Assembly (NCBI GenBank): GCA_029212465.1
Contig: JARGNV010000005.1
Span: forward strand, 1 to 64,000
DNA length: 64,000 nucleotides
From: Legionellaceae bacterium
GTDB taxonomy: Bacteria > Pseudomonadota > Gammaproteobacteria > Legionellales > Legionellaceae
Reading direction: 5' to 3'
Part shown: piece after piece, positions 34,422 through 42,532 of the stretch
How positions within the stretch are numbered: position 1 is the first letter of the stretch
How the letters are laid out: every line of letters starts with the position of its first letter
The notes under the pieces: model-generated
Databases searched by the model: none
Seen by the model: only the letters and a program-made list of their open reading frames with translations
Told to the model about the DNA's origin: nothing
Made by a program: the position numbers and the translations under genes

Positions 34422-35996
34422 TTAATTAGGTTGGTTAGGATAACTCCTCTTCGGCTTCGCGGCAAGCATTACACGCAATCCGAGGAGGAGTAATACAAAT
34501 AGTAGATGTAGTAAAAAAATCGGCTTATCTCCATAGCTAACCCAAGGTGTTTCGCCTGTTGCAGAATAAATATTGCCTTCTAATATACCTTTAGAAAAAG
34601 CGGGTAAATTCTGGAGAATATTTCCGTTAGCATCGATAAGAGATGAAAGTCCATCATTATTTGACACAATTTGGAATCGTCCGGTTTGCTGAGAAAGGAC
34701 TTGTGCCATCTGTAGTTGTTGATAAACCGCAAGTGAGTGCCCAAACCAACCATCATCACTGATAGACACAATAAAGCTTGCCGCAGGTAACTGTTTGCGG
34801 AGTAATTCGGGGTAGGCTAGTTCATAACAAATGAGGCTTGCAATGGTATGTTGATTGAAAGTAACCGGAGGCTGGCTGTTGTTGCCTGGAATGATGTTTG
34901 GGTTTGGTAAGTTCAGCCAGTTTGTAATGGGGCGAAAGGCTTTTGGTAGATACTCACCAAAAGGCACTAAGTGTTGTTTGGCGTAGGTACCCTTTGCATG
35001 GCCAAGGCCCAGGAGAGCATTGTGATAACCCAGAGTGTGGCTTGGGTGTGGAATTCCTAATAAAACGGCACTGTGATGGTTGATTGCGGATTGATTTAAT
35101 ACTTTTAAGAAAGGGGTGGCGTAGGTACTTGGTAGGGGAATGGCAGACTCTGGCATGATGACAAGATCTTTTTGAGGGAGAAGTGCTTTGGTTGTATTTT
35201 CGTAATAGGTTTGAATTTTTTGGTACAAGGCATGGTCCCATTTATCTCGCATAGATAAGTCAGCTTGAATAATACCGACTGAAATAGGTTCGTGGTGTAG
35301 TGTTGTCCACGTTTTATGATGAAGACTTTCAGGTAGCATAAGTAGCCCCACAAACACACAAAGCCAGAGGCGTTTTTTGGGTGTTTTATGATAGAACGCA
35401 AGTCCGAGTAAGCCACTGAGTAAAGCGGTTACGCCACTAACACCTAGAATGCCTATGAGTGGCAATAGTGATTTTAAGGGCGAGTCGATTTGTCCTGTGC
35501 CGAGCATAAGCCATGGAAAGCCGGTAAACAGGGTAGCGCGTAAGTATTCGCTTAAGACCCACAGGCTACTAAACAAAAAAGGTGAAAGGTATAGTGGGAG
35601 GGGTTTATTGATAGCTGTGTAGGATAGGGCAAAAAAAGCCGTATATAGTGAAAAAAACGCTACAAAAATTAGGGTAATTAAGCCGGATAAGACGACGTTT
35701 AGATGACCATATGTATGAATGCTGTTATATACCCATGAAGCCCCTAACCCAAAGACAGCGGTACCAAACATAAAACCAATAAGAAAGCCAGCTTTAGGTG
35801 TTTTTTCGATTAACTGAATAAAGAGTAGCGCAAGGCTCAAAATAGCAAGGCCTGGTAAATGAAAGGGTGCAAACCCAAGGGGGAACAATAAACCTGTGCT
35901 AAAAGCTTTTAGGCTACGGCGCCAAGTACTTGACGTAGTTGTTTGTGTGGGAAGGTCGTGCGTCCATGTAGGGGTTACAAAATAGCCTTGATGCAT
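34422..35996 (-). CDS. lnt: Apolipoprotein N-acyltransferase
   Basis: Inner-membrane enzyme that adds the third acyl chain to lipoproteins. It has 524 residues, with eight or so hydrophobic segments and the nitrilase-like periplasmic domain. The catalytic triad is visible: Glu in 'LVIMPESAIPLPS', Lys in 'YAKQHLVPFGEYLP' and Cys in 'SLICYELAYPELLR'. The N-terminal region is about 35 residues longer than E. coli Lnt, before 'SLKAFSTGLLFPLGFAPFH'. It heads the minus-strand group lnt-leuS-lptE-holA. corC (ybeX), its common upstream partner, is absent. Confidence 0.94.
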   Translation of the reverse strand: MHQGYFVTPTWTHDLPTQTTTSSTWRRSLKAFSTGLLFPLGFAPFHLPGLAILSLALLFIQLIEKTPKAGFLIGFMFGTAVFGLGASWVYNSIHTYGHLNVVLSGLITLIFVAFFSLYTAFFALSYTAINKPLPLYLSPFLFSSLWVLSEYLRATLFTGFPWLMLGTGQIDSPLKSLLPLIGILGVSGVTALLSGLLGLAFYHKTPKKRLWLCVFVGLLMLPESLHHKTWTTLHHEPISVGIIQADLSMRDKWDHALYQKIQTYYENTTKALLPQKDLVIMPESAIPLPSTYATPFLKVLNQSAINHHSAVLLGIPHPSHTLGYHNALLGLGHAKGTYAKQHLVPFGEYLPKAFRPITNWLNLPNPNIIPGNNSQPPVTFNQHTIASLICYELAYPELLRKQLPAASFIVSISDDGWFGHSLAVYQQLQMAQVLSQQTGRFQIVSNNDGLSSLIDANGNILQNLPAFSKGILEGNIYSATGETPWVSYGDKPIFLLHLLFVLLLLGLRVMLAAKPKRSYPNQPN

Positions 35997-36071
35997 AAGT
36001 AGTCCAGCATTGAAATAGTTAGGACACTAAGGCTATCTGAAATTTCTTCTTACTGCCAATGGGATAGGTGT

Positions 36072-36107
36072 AAAAAAACCCATGTCTCAGTTGGGCTGAG
36101 CCATGGG
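36072..36107 (-). terminator. Rho-independent terminator of the Spy-like gene
   Basis: CCCATGTCTCAG pairs with CTGAGCCATGGG (36079-36107) with one mismatch and a 5-nt loop. Read on the minus strand it is followed by TTTTTTT (36078-36072). Confidence 0.85.
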
Positions 36108-36141
36108 CCTTTGAGGAATGATTCAAAAATGATGTGGCTGA

Positions 36142-36633
36142 TTAGTGAGACATGTCATTTTGCATCATGTCTTTTTTCATCATTCCTTTTTTCATCATAT
36201 TTTGTTTCATCATACGCATGTCTTTTTTGAGTTGGTCTTTTTGTTTCGTAGTGAGTATCTGATTAATCTCATGTTTTGTCATTACACGATGCTTGACCAT
36301 TTCTCGCTCGAGGTGACAGGCTTTTTCTGCTACTTTATCGAGCTTCATTTTATCAATACTTGGTGCATCCGCAATGTGTTTGGCTTCGGCATGAATCATG
36401 TGTTTTTCTTTATGTGCTTTTTCCATGAACATTTTATTTTTTTCTTTAATGGCTTTGAGTTTTTGCTTTTGATCAGGTGTGAGCCCAAGGCTATCTTTCA
36501 TCATCTCGATTTTTTTCATCATGCACGGTTCTTTCATAGAACACTTTTCATGCATAGCGAAGACTGGTGCTGCCTGAAACATGGCAAGCGATAATACAGC
36601 GGCAGACAAGCCACCCATGAGATTTTTTTTCAT
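36142..36633 (-). CDS. Periplasmic Met/Lys-rich protein, Spy/CpxP-like
   Basis: A 163-residue protein with a clear signal peptide ('LSAAVLSLAMFQAAPVFA') and GAGGA upstream of the ATG. The mature part has two LTxxQ-type motifs ('LGLTPDQKQKLKAI' at about 50-63 and 'ILTTKQKDQLKK' at about 127-138), as in CpxP/Spy envelope chaperones. It is also rich in Met (more than 25) and His/Lys, especially at the C-terminus ('MMKKGMMKKDMMQNDMSH'), which would suit copper or other metal binding. It is monocistronic with its own terminator. A stress-inducible envelope role is likely; the Met-rich tail is unusual for Spy. Confidence 0.72.
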   Translation of the reverse strand: MKKNLMGGLSAAVLSLAMFQAAPVFAMHEKCSMKEPCMMKKIEMMKDSLGLTPDQKQKLKAIKEKNKMFMEKAHKEKHMIHAEAKHIADAPSIDKMKLDKVAEKACHLEREMVKHRVMTKHEINQILTTKQKDQLKKDMRMMKQNMMKKGMMKKDMMQNDMSH

Positions 36634-36824
36634 TTTTTATTCCTCAGTTGATGATTACATGTTTTAACATTACTGAGTATAGTTCAACTTCTCCAAGTTA
36701 TCAGATGATTATTTTTTAGTCTTCTAGGTTGAATAATAGGTTTCATTTGTGTGTTAAACGCTGCTCGCGCTAAGATGGTTTAAATCAGCGTTTGGAATGC
36801 AAAGATAAATCAACAGGAGGTGAT

Positions 36825-37247
36825 ATGCAGCGGTTAACGGTTGGGCTTTTAGGGGGATGTATCGCGTTACTATCAACTGCTGCAATAGGCGCAGATTCTG
36901 GTGCAACTAAGCAGATTCAAATGTTAAATAGCCAACTGCAAGTACAGTTGCAGCGCATGCAAGAAACACAACAAAAACAAATTCAAAAATTAAATAAGCA
37001 ACTGCAAAAGCAGCTAAAAGATACACAGACAAAACTACAAGATCAAATGGCGCAGATGAACACGGCGACACAAAAACAAATGAAAGACATGCAAAAAAAC
37101 CTGCAAGCTCAAATTAAGCAAGTGCATGAAGAACTGTTAACGGGTGGTGCAACAGCAGCGCCTGCAGACGACAAAAAGCCCGCAGGCGAGCATGCAAAAA
37201 AAGAAACTAAAGGAGGCTCTGAATCGGCGCCGGCTGGGCTTCAGTAA
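36825..37247 (+). CDS. Secreted Gln/Lys-rich coiled-coil protein, unknown
   Basis: A 140-residue protein. The ATG at 36825 follows AGGAGGTGAT, the full anti-Shine-Dalgarno match, so the in-frame TTG 33 bp earlier is rejected. A signal peptide ('LTVGLLGGCIALLSTAAIGA') leads to about 85 residues of Gln/Lys/Met-rich heptads ('QKQIQKLNKQLQKQLKDTQ'), a probable coiled coil, and a Lys/Ala/Pro-rich end. It overlaps the 3' end of nadA by 41 bp, tail to tail. The composition suggests a periplasmic or outer-membrane rod; no family is assigned. Confidence 0.65.
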   Translation: MQRLTVGLLGGCIALLSTAAIGADSGATKQIQMLNSQLQVQLQRMQETQQKQIQKLNKQLQKQLKDTQTKLQDQMAQMNTATQKQMKDMQKNLQAQIKQVHEELLTGGATAAPADDKKPAGEHAKKETKGGSESAPAGLQ

Positions 37248-38571
37248 TACGAATCATATTTTGAAGTGCCTGCTTGGCATTCTCAATAACCCAAGATTGA
37301 TCTGCGGGGCTTAGTCTTTGGCGTATGCCTGTGACTTCATTAACAACGTCTCCTGCCTTGACTTCATTGTAAGGCATGTCTTTTCCAAGTCGCAGTAAGT
37401 CGAGTAGGGCGACCAAATGGGGTGGGTCATTGCGTGACATGGTGGCACAACCACATCCAACATGGCTTGGATTATCTTGGATGGGTGCTTCAGCCAAGTT
37501 TATAACTTGAATACCCAATTTTTTTGCGTGCTGCTTTAAGTTTTCAACCATATGATTTTCTGTGCCAATGGCGTAACGCTTCGTTCTAGCACGGTCTTTA
37601 GTCACTAAATCCCAAATAAAGGCGGTTGAGCCTGCATATTGTGCGGCACGGATAACTGAGTTTTTGCATTCTGGATGTACGACAGTTGTATAACCTTTAG
37701 TATCCCAATAGGCACACATAGCCGCATCATAACGGGTATGCACAGTACACTCACTGGCAAAAAGAATAAGTTCTGCGTTATCAAATCGCTTGAGCGTTTT
37801 CGCATCTTGTGCATCTAGTGTGTATTGTGCACCTTTAGTACCGGATGGCCAATAAGCAATGTTTTGAATACCGAGCCAATACGCAACATTCTCGCCCATG
37901 TGTTGGTCTGGAATAAATAGAATTTTTTTATTTTGTGCGCGTGCCCACTGAAAAATCTCTTTGACATTTGAGCTAGTACAAACAGCGCCACCCTGTGAAC
38001 CTGTCAAGGCTTTTACGCGCCCTGAGGTATTCATGTAGCACACTGGTAAAATGTTTTCAGCTCCATAGCGAGCGTTTAATTCAGTGAAAGCAGGCTCTAC
38101 CATGAAATCTTTGGCGAGCATTTCCATGGTGCAACCTGATTTAGGGTTTGTGATGTAAACACTTTGTGATTCGTGCGCAAGGGTTGCAATCGATTCTGCC
38201 ATGAAGTGTACGGCAGATTCTACAATAACTGATTTTTCAGGATGGTTTTTTGCCATTAAGGCGAGTTGATATGAGTCGCCAATTTGACCGCCAAATTGTT
38301 CAACCAAGCGCACAATTTCTCCACCCATATAATAGTGGGCGAGTAGTAATAAATTAGGTCCGAAGTGGTCTTGCACTTTATTTAAGTAAGGTGTCATCCA
38401 CTTCAAAACCGTTGTGAGCTTACGGTCGGGTAATGCTAAATATTCTTCTGCATAAGGGATATAGTCTTCTTGATACCAATCAAGTGGGTAATCTGCTTGG
38501 CATATTTCCATGTCTTGTGTGATGTGCATCAAGGTTTTTTGGGGGTTATAGGTGGTATCGGTTGTAAACAT
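37207..38571 (-). CDS. nadA: Quinolinate synthase A
   Basis: [4Fe-4S] enzyme that condenses iminoaspartate with dihydroxyacetone phosphate to quinolinate. It has 454 residues from the ATG at 38571 (AAAGG 9 nt upstream); GTG/ATG starts further out would add a hydrophobic lead. It is the long form, about 100 residues longer than E. coli NadA. Key Cys are in 'AVCTSSNVKEIF', 'FASECTVHTRYDAAMC' and 'VGCGCATMSRNDP'. Other family blocks are 'LLLLAHYYMGGEIV', 'VYITNPKSGC' and 'FIPDQHMGENVAYWLG'. It is close to nadB and nadC but not co-transcribed with them. Confidence 0.94.
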   Translation of the reverse strand: MFTTDTTYNPQKTLMHITQDMEICQADYPLDWYQEDYIPYAEEYLALPDRKLTTVLKWMTPYLNKVQDHFGPNLLLLAHYYMGGEIVRLVEQFGGQIGDSYQLALMAKNHPEKSVIVESAVHFMAESIATLAHESQSVYITNPKSGCTMEMLAKDFMVEPAFTELNARYGAENILPVCYMNTSGRVKALTGSQGGAVCTSSNVKEIFQWARAQNKKILFIPDQHMGENVAYWLGIQNIAYWPSGTKGAQYTLDAQDAKTLKRFDNAELILFASECTVHTRYDAAMCAYWDTKGYTTVVHPECKNSVIRAAQYAGSTAFIWDLVTKDRARTKRYAIGTENHMVENLKQHAKKLGIQVINLAEAPIQDNPSHVGCGCATMSRNDPPHLVALLDLLRLGKDMPYNEVKAGDVVNEVTGIRQRLSPADQSWVIENAKQALQNMIRITEAQPAPIQSLL

Positions 38572-38754
38572 GGATAGAGACCTTTGCAAAATAAAAAATA
38601 TGTAGGTTAAAAAATACACATCGGGTGTGGCCTATAAAATCTCAAATTTAGCGCATAAAAGCAAATGATTCTTTTAGCAACTCCATAATGGTGTGTAATT
38701 AAACTATAATGATTAAATATAAAACAATTAGACTATATTGCTGAGGAGCTTGCG

Positions 38755-39360
38755 ATGACCATTTCATTGAAAGAGTTTGATGATAAATTGGCAAAATGTC
38801 TTGAGAAAATTAGAACAAAAGAAAATCTTGAAAATCGAGACGAGATTGCAGCAATGTATCAGAAAAGCGCAGTTAATTTCAGAGAGCTCATTAAAAAAAA
38901 TAATGATGATTTTTTACTGGGTTTGGCGAATCAAACATTTGATAACTTATTGAATGAGAAGAGCAATGATGCAGTAAATGAAAAATTTTTAAAAAGAGTA
39001 GATTATTATAGGAATGATGCGAAGCAGGAGAGAATGGGCTCTATTCTGTGTTCTTTCATTGGTGTGGCAGCAGGTATTGCGGCGCTTGTATTTGCAATAC
39101 CCACGCAGGGTATAAGTTTATTATTTTTGCTAAATGTAATTCATGGAGGGGCATCTGGATATACACTTGCACAAGACGCCGCAAATACTTCAAAAGAAGC
39201 AGAAGTTTATGAATCATTTGCTAAAAGTAATCGAGGCTTATTTTCTAGTGACTACCTAACAGATAAGCAGCCGCAAGACAAAGTGGTTCAAAACCCCATG
39301 CAGCAGGGGCATGAAGAGGGTGAAGCTGATGACATAGGTAACGCTAAAAAAATGGATTGA
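38755..39360 (+). CDS. Unknown protein with a membrane hairpin
   Basis: A 201-residue protein with GAGGAG 7 nt before the ATG. The N-terminal 95 residues are charged and helical ('EFDDKLAKCLEKIRTKENL'). One hydrophobic stretch (about 100-130, 'ILCSFIGVAAGIAALVFAIP') followed by 'GISLLFLLNVIHGGASG' forms two membrane passes, and the C-terminus is polar. This charged-hairpin-charged layout is common for Legionella/Coxiella effectors and for inner-membrane proteins alike; nothing decides between them. A TATAAT at 38705-38710 may be the -10. It sits between convergent nadB and divergent nadA, separating the two NAD genes. Confidence 0.6.
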   Translation: MTISLKEFDDKLAKCLEKIRTKENLENRDEIAAMYQKSAVNFRELIKKNNDDFLLGLANQTFDNLLNEKSNDAVNEKFLKRVDYYRNDAKQERMGSILCSFIGVAAGIAALVFAIPTQGISLLFLLNVIHGGASGYTLAQDAANTSKEAEVYESFAKSNRGLFSSDYLTDKQPQDKVVQNPMQQGHEEGEADDIGNAKKMD

Positions 39361-39373
39361 TACGACTGATTTT

Positions 39374-41035
39374 TTATTGAATAACGCTGTTTAGCGTCCA
39401 GTGCGGTGTGTTTAAGCGTACAATGCTTTCTTGTGCATGGAGATGTTTGTTTGGAAAGTCATCTCTAAAATGCCCACCGCGCGACTCACGCCTTGAAAGC
39501 GCTGAACTTACAATCAGTTCAGCATTTAAAATAATATTTCTTAGTTCAATAAAGTCCCGTGTAATGCAGTGCGTCCAGTAATAATCTTCGATAATTTCTT
39601 TGCGTTTTTGAATCAGTTGTAGCAAATCATTGAGTCCTGCTTCTGTACGCACGATGCCTGCATATGACATCATTTCTCCTCGCAAGCCGCGCCAGTGCGC
39701 ATTAATTTGACTGGCACGCCTGTGATTTACCTCTCGTGGAGAGTGCCACGCAGGCAGTTCATGTTTGAGGGTCCAGGGAGTTTTAAGCTGCTTAAGCGTT
39801 GCATGTGCGGCATTCGATGCCATAACAACCGCTTCAAGCAGCGAATTACTGGCAAGGCGGTTGGCACCATGTAGTCCTGTAAATGCCACTTCGCCAATAG
39901 CATATAAGCGCTCTAAGTCAGTTTGACCATCGGGTGTTGCAAGAATACCACCGCATTGATAATGTGCTGCGGGCACGACCGGAATCATGCCTTCAGACAT
40001 ATCAATACCAATTGATTCAAGGGTTGTATAAATCTTAGGGAAACGTTTTTTTAGAAAAGCACGTGGTTGATGCGTAATATCTAAATAAACAAACGGATGT
40101 TCACTTTTTTCGATTTCATTAAAAATGGCGCGTGCCACAATATCGCGCGTAGCCAGCTCTTTTTGTTCAGGCGCATAATGCGCCATAAATTGTGCGTGTG
40201 TATCGGCGTTTCGTAATACACCACCTTCACCTCGAACAGCCTCAGAAATTAAAAAGTTACTGATATCTGGATGGTAGAGCAGGGTCGGGTGAAATTGATA
40301 AAATTCCATGTTGCCAATGCGCGCACCTGCGCGATATGCCATGGCAACCCCATCGCCTGTTGCAACCATACTGTTAGTGGTATAGCGATAGGTTTTACCC
40401 GCCCCTCCTGTTGCAAGTACTACGCAGCGTGCAAAATAGGTATGAACTTGCTGTGTATTGCTATCTAAAATATAAGCGCCTAACACTTCGCCTTGGTGGC
40501 TTGTTCGATGTGGATGATATTGCGTAATGAGATTAACAGCCGTGTGATTTTCAAGACAGAGAATGTTTGGGTGTTCATGAATTTGTGTGAGTAAAGCCTG
40601 CATCATTGCAAAACCAGTTTGGTCGCCCGCATGTAAAATGCGCCGGTGGCTATGCCCGCCCTCATGTGCCAGCGCATATTCATGCATATTGGTTTTATCG
40701 AATTGAACGGTATGTTTTTCAAGAGACTGGATGGCATCAGGACTCTTTTGAAGAATAGCGCGAACATTACTAGCGTAGCATAAGCCATCGCCTGCGTTTA
40801 ATGTGTCTTCAATGTGTGCTTGAATGGAGTCTTCTGCAGTTAAAGCAGTTGCAATGCCCCCTTGGGCATATCTACTATTACATTCACCCAATACGGTTTT
40901 GCTAATCAGTGCAAGGGTTGCTTTGGGGTGGTGCTGCAAGACTTCTAAGCAGTAGTGTAAGCCCGCAAGCCCCCCTCCAATCACCAGTATATCGACGTGA
41001 TGTATTTCGCCTTGTTGTGACAAATCAGCGGTCAT
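39374..41035 (-). CDS. nadB: L-aspartate oxidase
   Basis: FAD enzyme that oxidises L-aspartate to iminoaspartate, the first step of de novo NAD synthesis. It has 553 residues. FAD-binding 'DILVIGGGLAGLHYCLEVL' is followed by 'NSRYAQGGIATALT', 'LATGGAGKTYRYTTNS', 'FYQFHPTLLYHP' and 'ALGEVAFTGLHGANRL'-type sequence (here 'AIGEVAFTGLHGANRLASNS'). Active-site His and Arg positions of the succinate-dehydrogenase-like fold are in place. Its start overlaps the purB stop by 4 bp, so purB-nadB are translated together; the de novo NAD and purine routes share aspartate. Confidence 0.95.
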   Translation of the reverse strand: MTADLSQQGEIHHVDILVIGGGLAGLHYCLEVLQHHPKATLALISKTVLGECNSRYAQGGIATALTAEDSIQAHIEDTLNAGDGLCYASNVRAILQKSPDAIQSLEKHTVQFDKTNMHEYALAHEGGHSHRRILHAGDQTGFAMMQALLTQIHEHPNILCLENHTAVNLITQYHPHRTSHQGEVLGAYILDSNTQQVHTYFARCVVLATGGAGKTYRYTTNSMVATGDGVAMAYRAGARIGNMEFYQFHPTLLYHPDISNFLISEAVRGEGGVLRNADTHAQFMAHYAPEQKELATRDIVARAIFNEIEKSEHPFVYLDITHQPRAFLKKRFPKIYTTLESIGIDMSEGMIPVVPAAHYQCGGILATPDGQTDLERLYAIGEVAFTGLHGANRLASNSLLEAVVMASNAAHATLKQLKTPWTLKHELPAWHSPREVNHRRASQINAHWRGLRGEMMSYAGIVRTEAGLNDLLQLIQKRKEIIEDYYWTHCITRDFIELRNIILNAELIVSSALSRRESRGGHFRDDFPNKHLHAQESIVRLNTPHWTLNSVIQ

Positions 41036-42402
41036 GAGAAGGCTTTGACGAGTGCGCCGGCAAGTCCTGTGTATGCTTGCGGGGTGAGCGCTAACAAGTC
41101 TTTTTTAGCGTCATCAGGCAAGTCTAGGCTGTCAATGAATGCTTGTAATGTGTCTTGATTCATAGCCTGTCCTCGTGAAAAATCACGTAGCGCCTCATAA
41201 GCGTTGGGAAGCCCGTGCCTGCGCATAACCGTTTGTATGGCTTCGGTTACCACTTCCCATTTGTCATTTAAGTCGTTGTTTAGCGCTTGAGTATTAATTT
41301 CAAGCTTTTCGTTTCCTTTTGCAATGGCTTGGTAGGCAATAAAGGCATAAGCAAAGGCAACACCTAGGTTACGTAGCACGGTTGAATCAGATAAATCACG
41401 CTGCATGCGAGATTGCGTCAGCTTATTGGCAAAATGATCAAACAACGTGTTGGAAAGGCCGAGATTCCCTTCTGCATTTTCAAAGTCGATGGGATTCACT
41501 TTGTGTGGCATAGTTGATGAACCTACTTCATCTTTGACAGTTTTTTGTTTGAAGTAGCCCAGTGAAATGTAAGACCAAATATCACGGGTATAATCGAGTA
41601 AAATATTATTGATACGAATCATTAAGTGTGACACTTCAGCAAGTCCATCGTGTGGTTCAATTTGAGTGGTGTAGGCACTGAATGACAAGCCGAGCTTTGT
41701 AACAAAGCGTGAGCAGTGTTTTCGCCAGTTAACGTTAGGGTAGGCGATGATGTGTGCGTTATAGTTGCCAACGGCACCGTTACATTTGGCAGAAATAAGG
41801 ACTTCAGCAAGTTGTTGCAAGGGACGCTTTAAGCGCGCTGAAAAGTTAATCAGTTCTTTGCCAAGGGTGGTTGGGGTGGCGGGTTGACCGTGGGTTCGGC
41901 CAAGCATTGCCGCTTCACCATGCTGTTTGCCAAGCAATGTGATACCACCCGTGATTTCAGCGAGCGTTGGTTGAATGACTTGTGCTAATGCTTCTTTCAC
42001 CATAAAAGCATACGCGAGATTATTGATATCTTCTGAAGTGCATGCAAAATGAATAAAGCTTGTGACGGCGCTAAGTGGTTCAAAGGAGGTGAGTTTGTCT
42101 CGTAGATAATATTCTACAGCTTTAACATCATGGTTTGTTTTTTTCTCGTAAGCTTTGATGGCGTTGGCCTCATTTTCATCAAAGTTTACAATGAGCTGAT
42201 TTAAAAATGTTTTAGATGCCTCAGTGAGTGGTGGCACTTCGATAATTTTAGGGTTTGCAGCTAAAGACTCAAGCCAGCGTACTTCAATGAGTAATCGATA
42301 GTAAATAAGGCCAAATTCACTGAAGAAAGGGCTCAAAGCCCGTGTTTTTTTGAGGTATCGTCCATCAACAGGTGAGATTGAATTAAGAGCAGATAGAGTC
42401 AT
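41032..42402 (-). CDS. purB: Adenylosuccinate lyase
   Basis: Acts twice in purine synthesis (SAICAR to AICAR; adenylosuccinate to AMP). It has 456 residues, the same as E. coli PurB. The fumarase/aspartase superfamily signature is 'GSSTMPHKVNPIDFENAEGN' (about 297-316), with 'HFACTSEDINNLAYA' and 'LGRTHGQPATPTTLGKELI' carrying catalytic His residues. It precedes nadB with a 4-bp overlap. It lies 130 bp from the divergent ppsA, so the shared region 42403-42532 should hold both promoters; no clear motif is seen there. Confidence 0.97.
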   Translation of the reverse strand: MTLSALNSISPVDGRYLKKTRALSPFFSEFGLIYYRLLIEVRWLESLAANPKIIEVPPLTEASKTFLNQLIVNFDENEANAIKAYEKKTNHDVKAVEYYLRDKLTSFEPLSAVTSFIHFACTSEDINNLAYAFMVKEALAQVIQPTLAEITGGITLLGKQHGEAAMLGRTHGQPATPTTLGKELINFSARLKRPLQQLAEVLISAKCNGAVGNYNAHIIAYPNVNWRKHCSRFVTKLGLSFSAYTTQIEPHDGLAEVSHLMIRINNILLDYTRDIWSYISLGYFKQKTVKDEVGSSTMPHKVNPIDFENAEGNLGLSNTLFDHFANKLTQSRMQRDLSDSTVLRNLGVAFAYAFIAYQAIAKGNEKLEINTQALNNDLNDKWEVVTEAIQTVMRRHGLPNAYEALRDFSRGQAMNQDTLQAFIDSLDLPDDAKKDLLALTPQAYTGLAGALVKAFS

Positions 42403-42532
42403 ATAAATGCAGTTAAGTAATTTAGTGTGAGTTAGGAGCCCTATAATAGACGATTACGCTGCACGATAGAAGTTGCACAGAGCATGAATTTCAGTAGAAT
42501 GAGGCTTATTTTCGAAGGAATCGAGAGGACTT

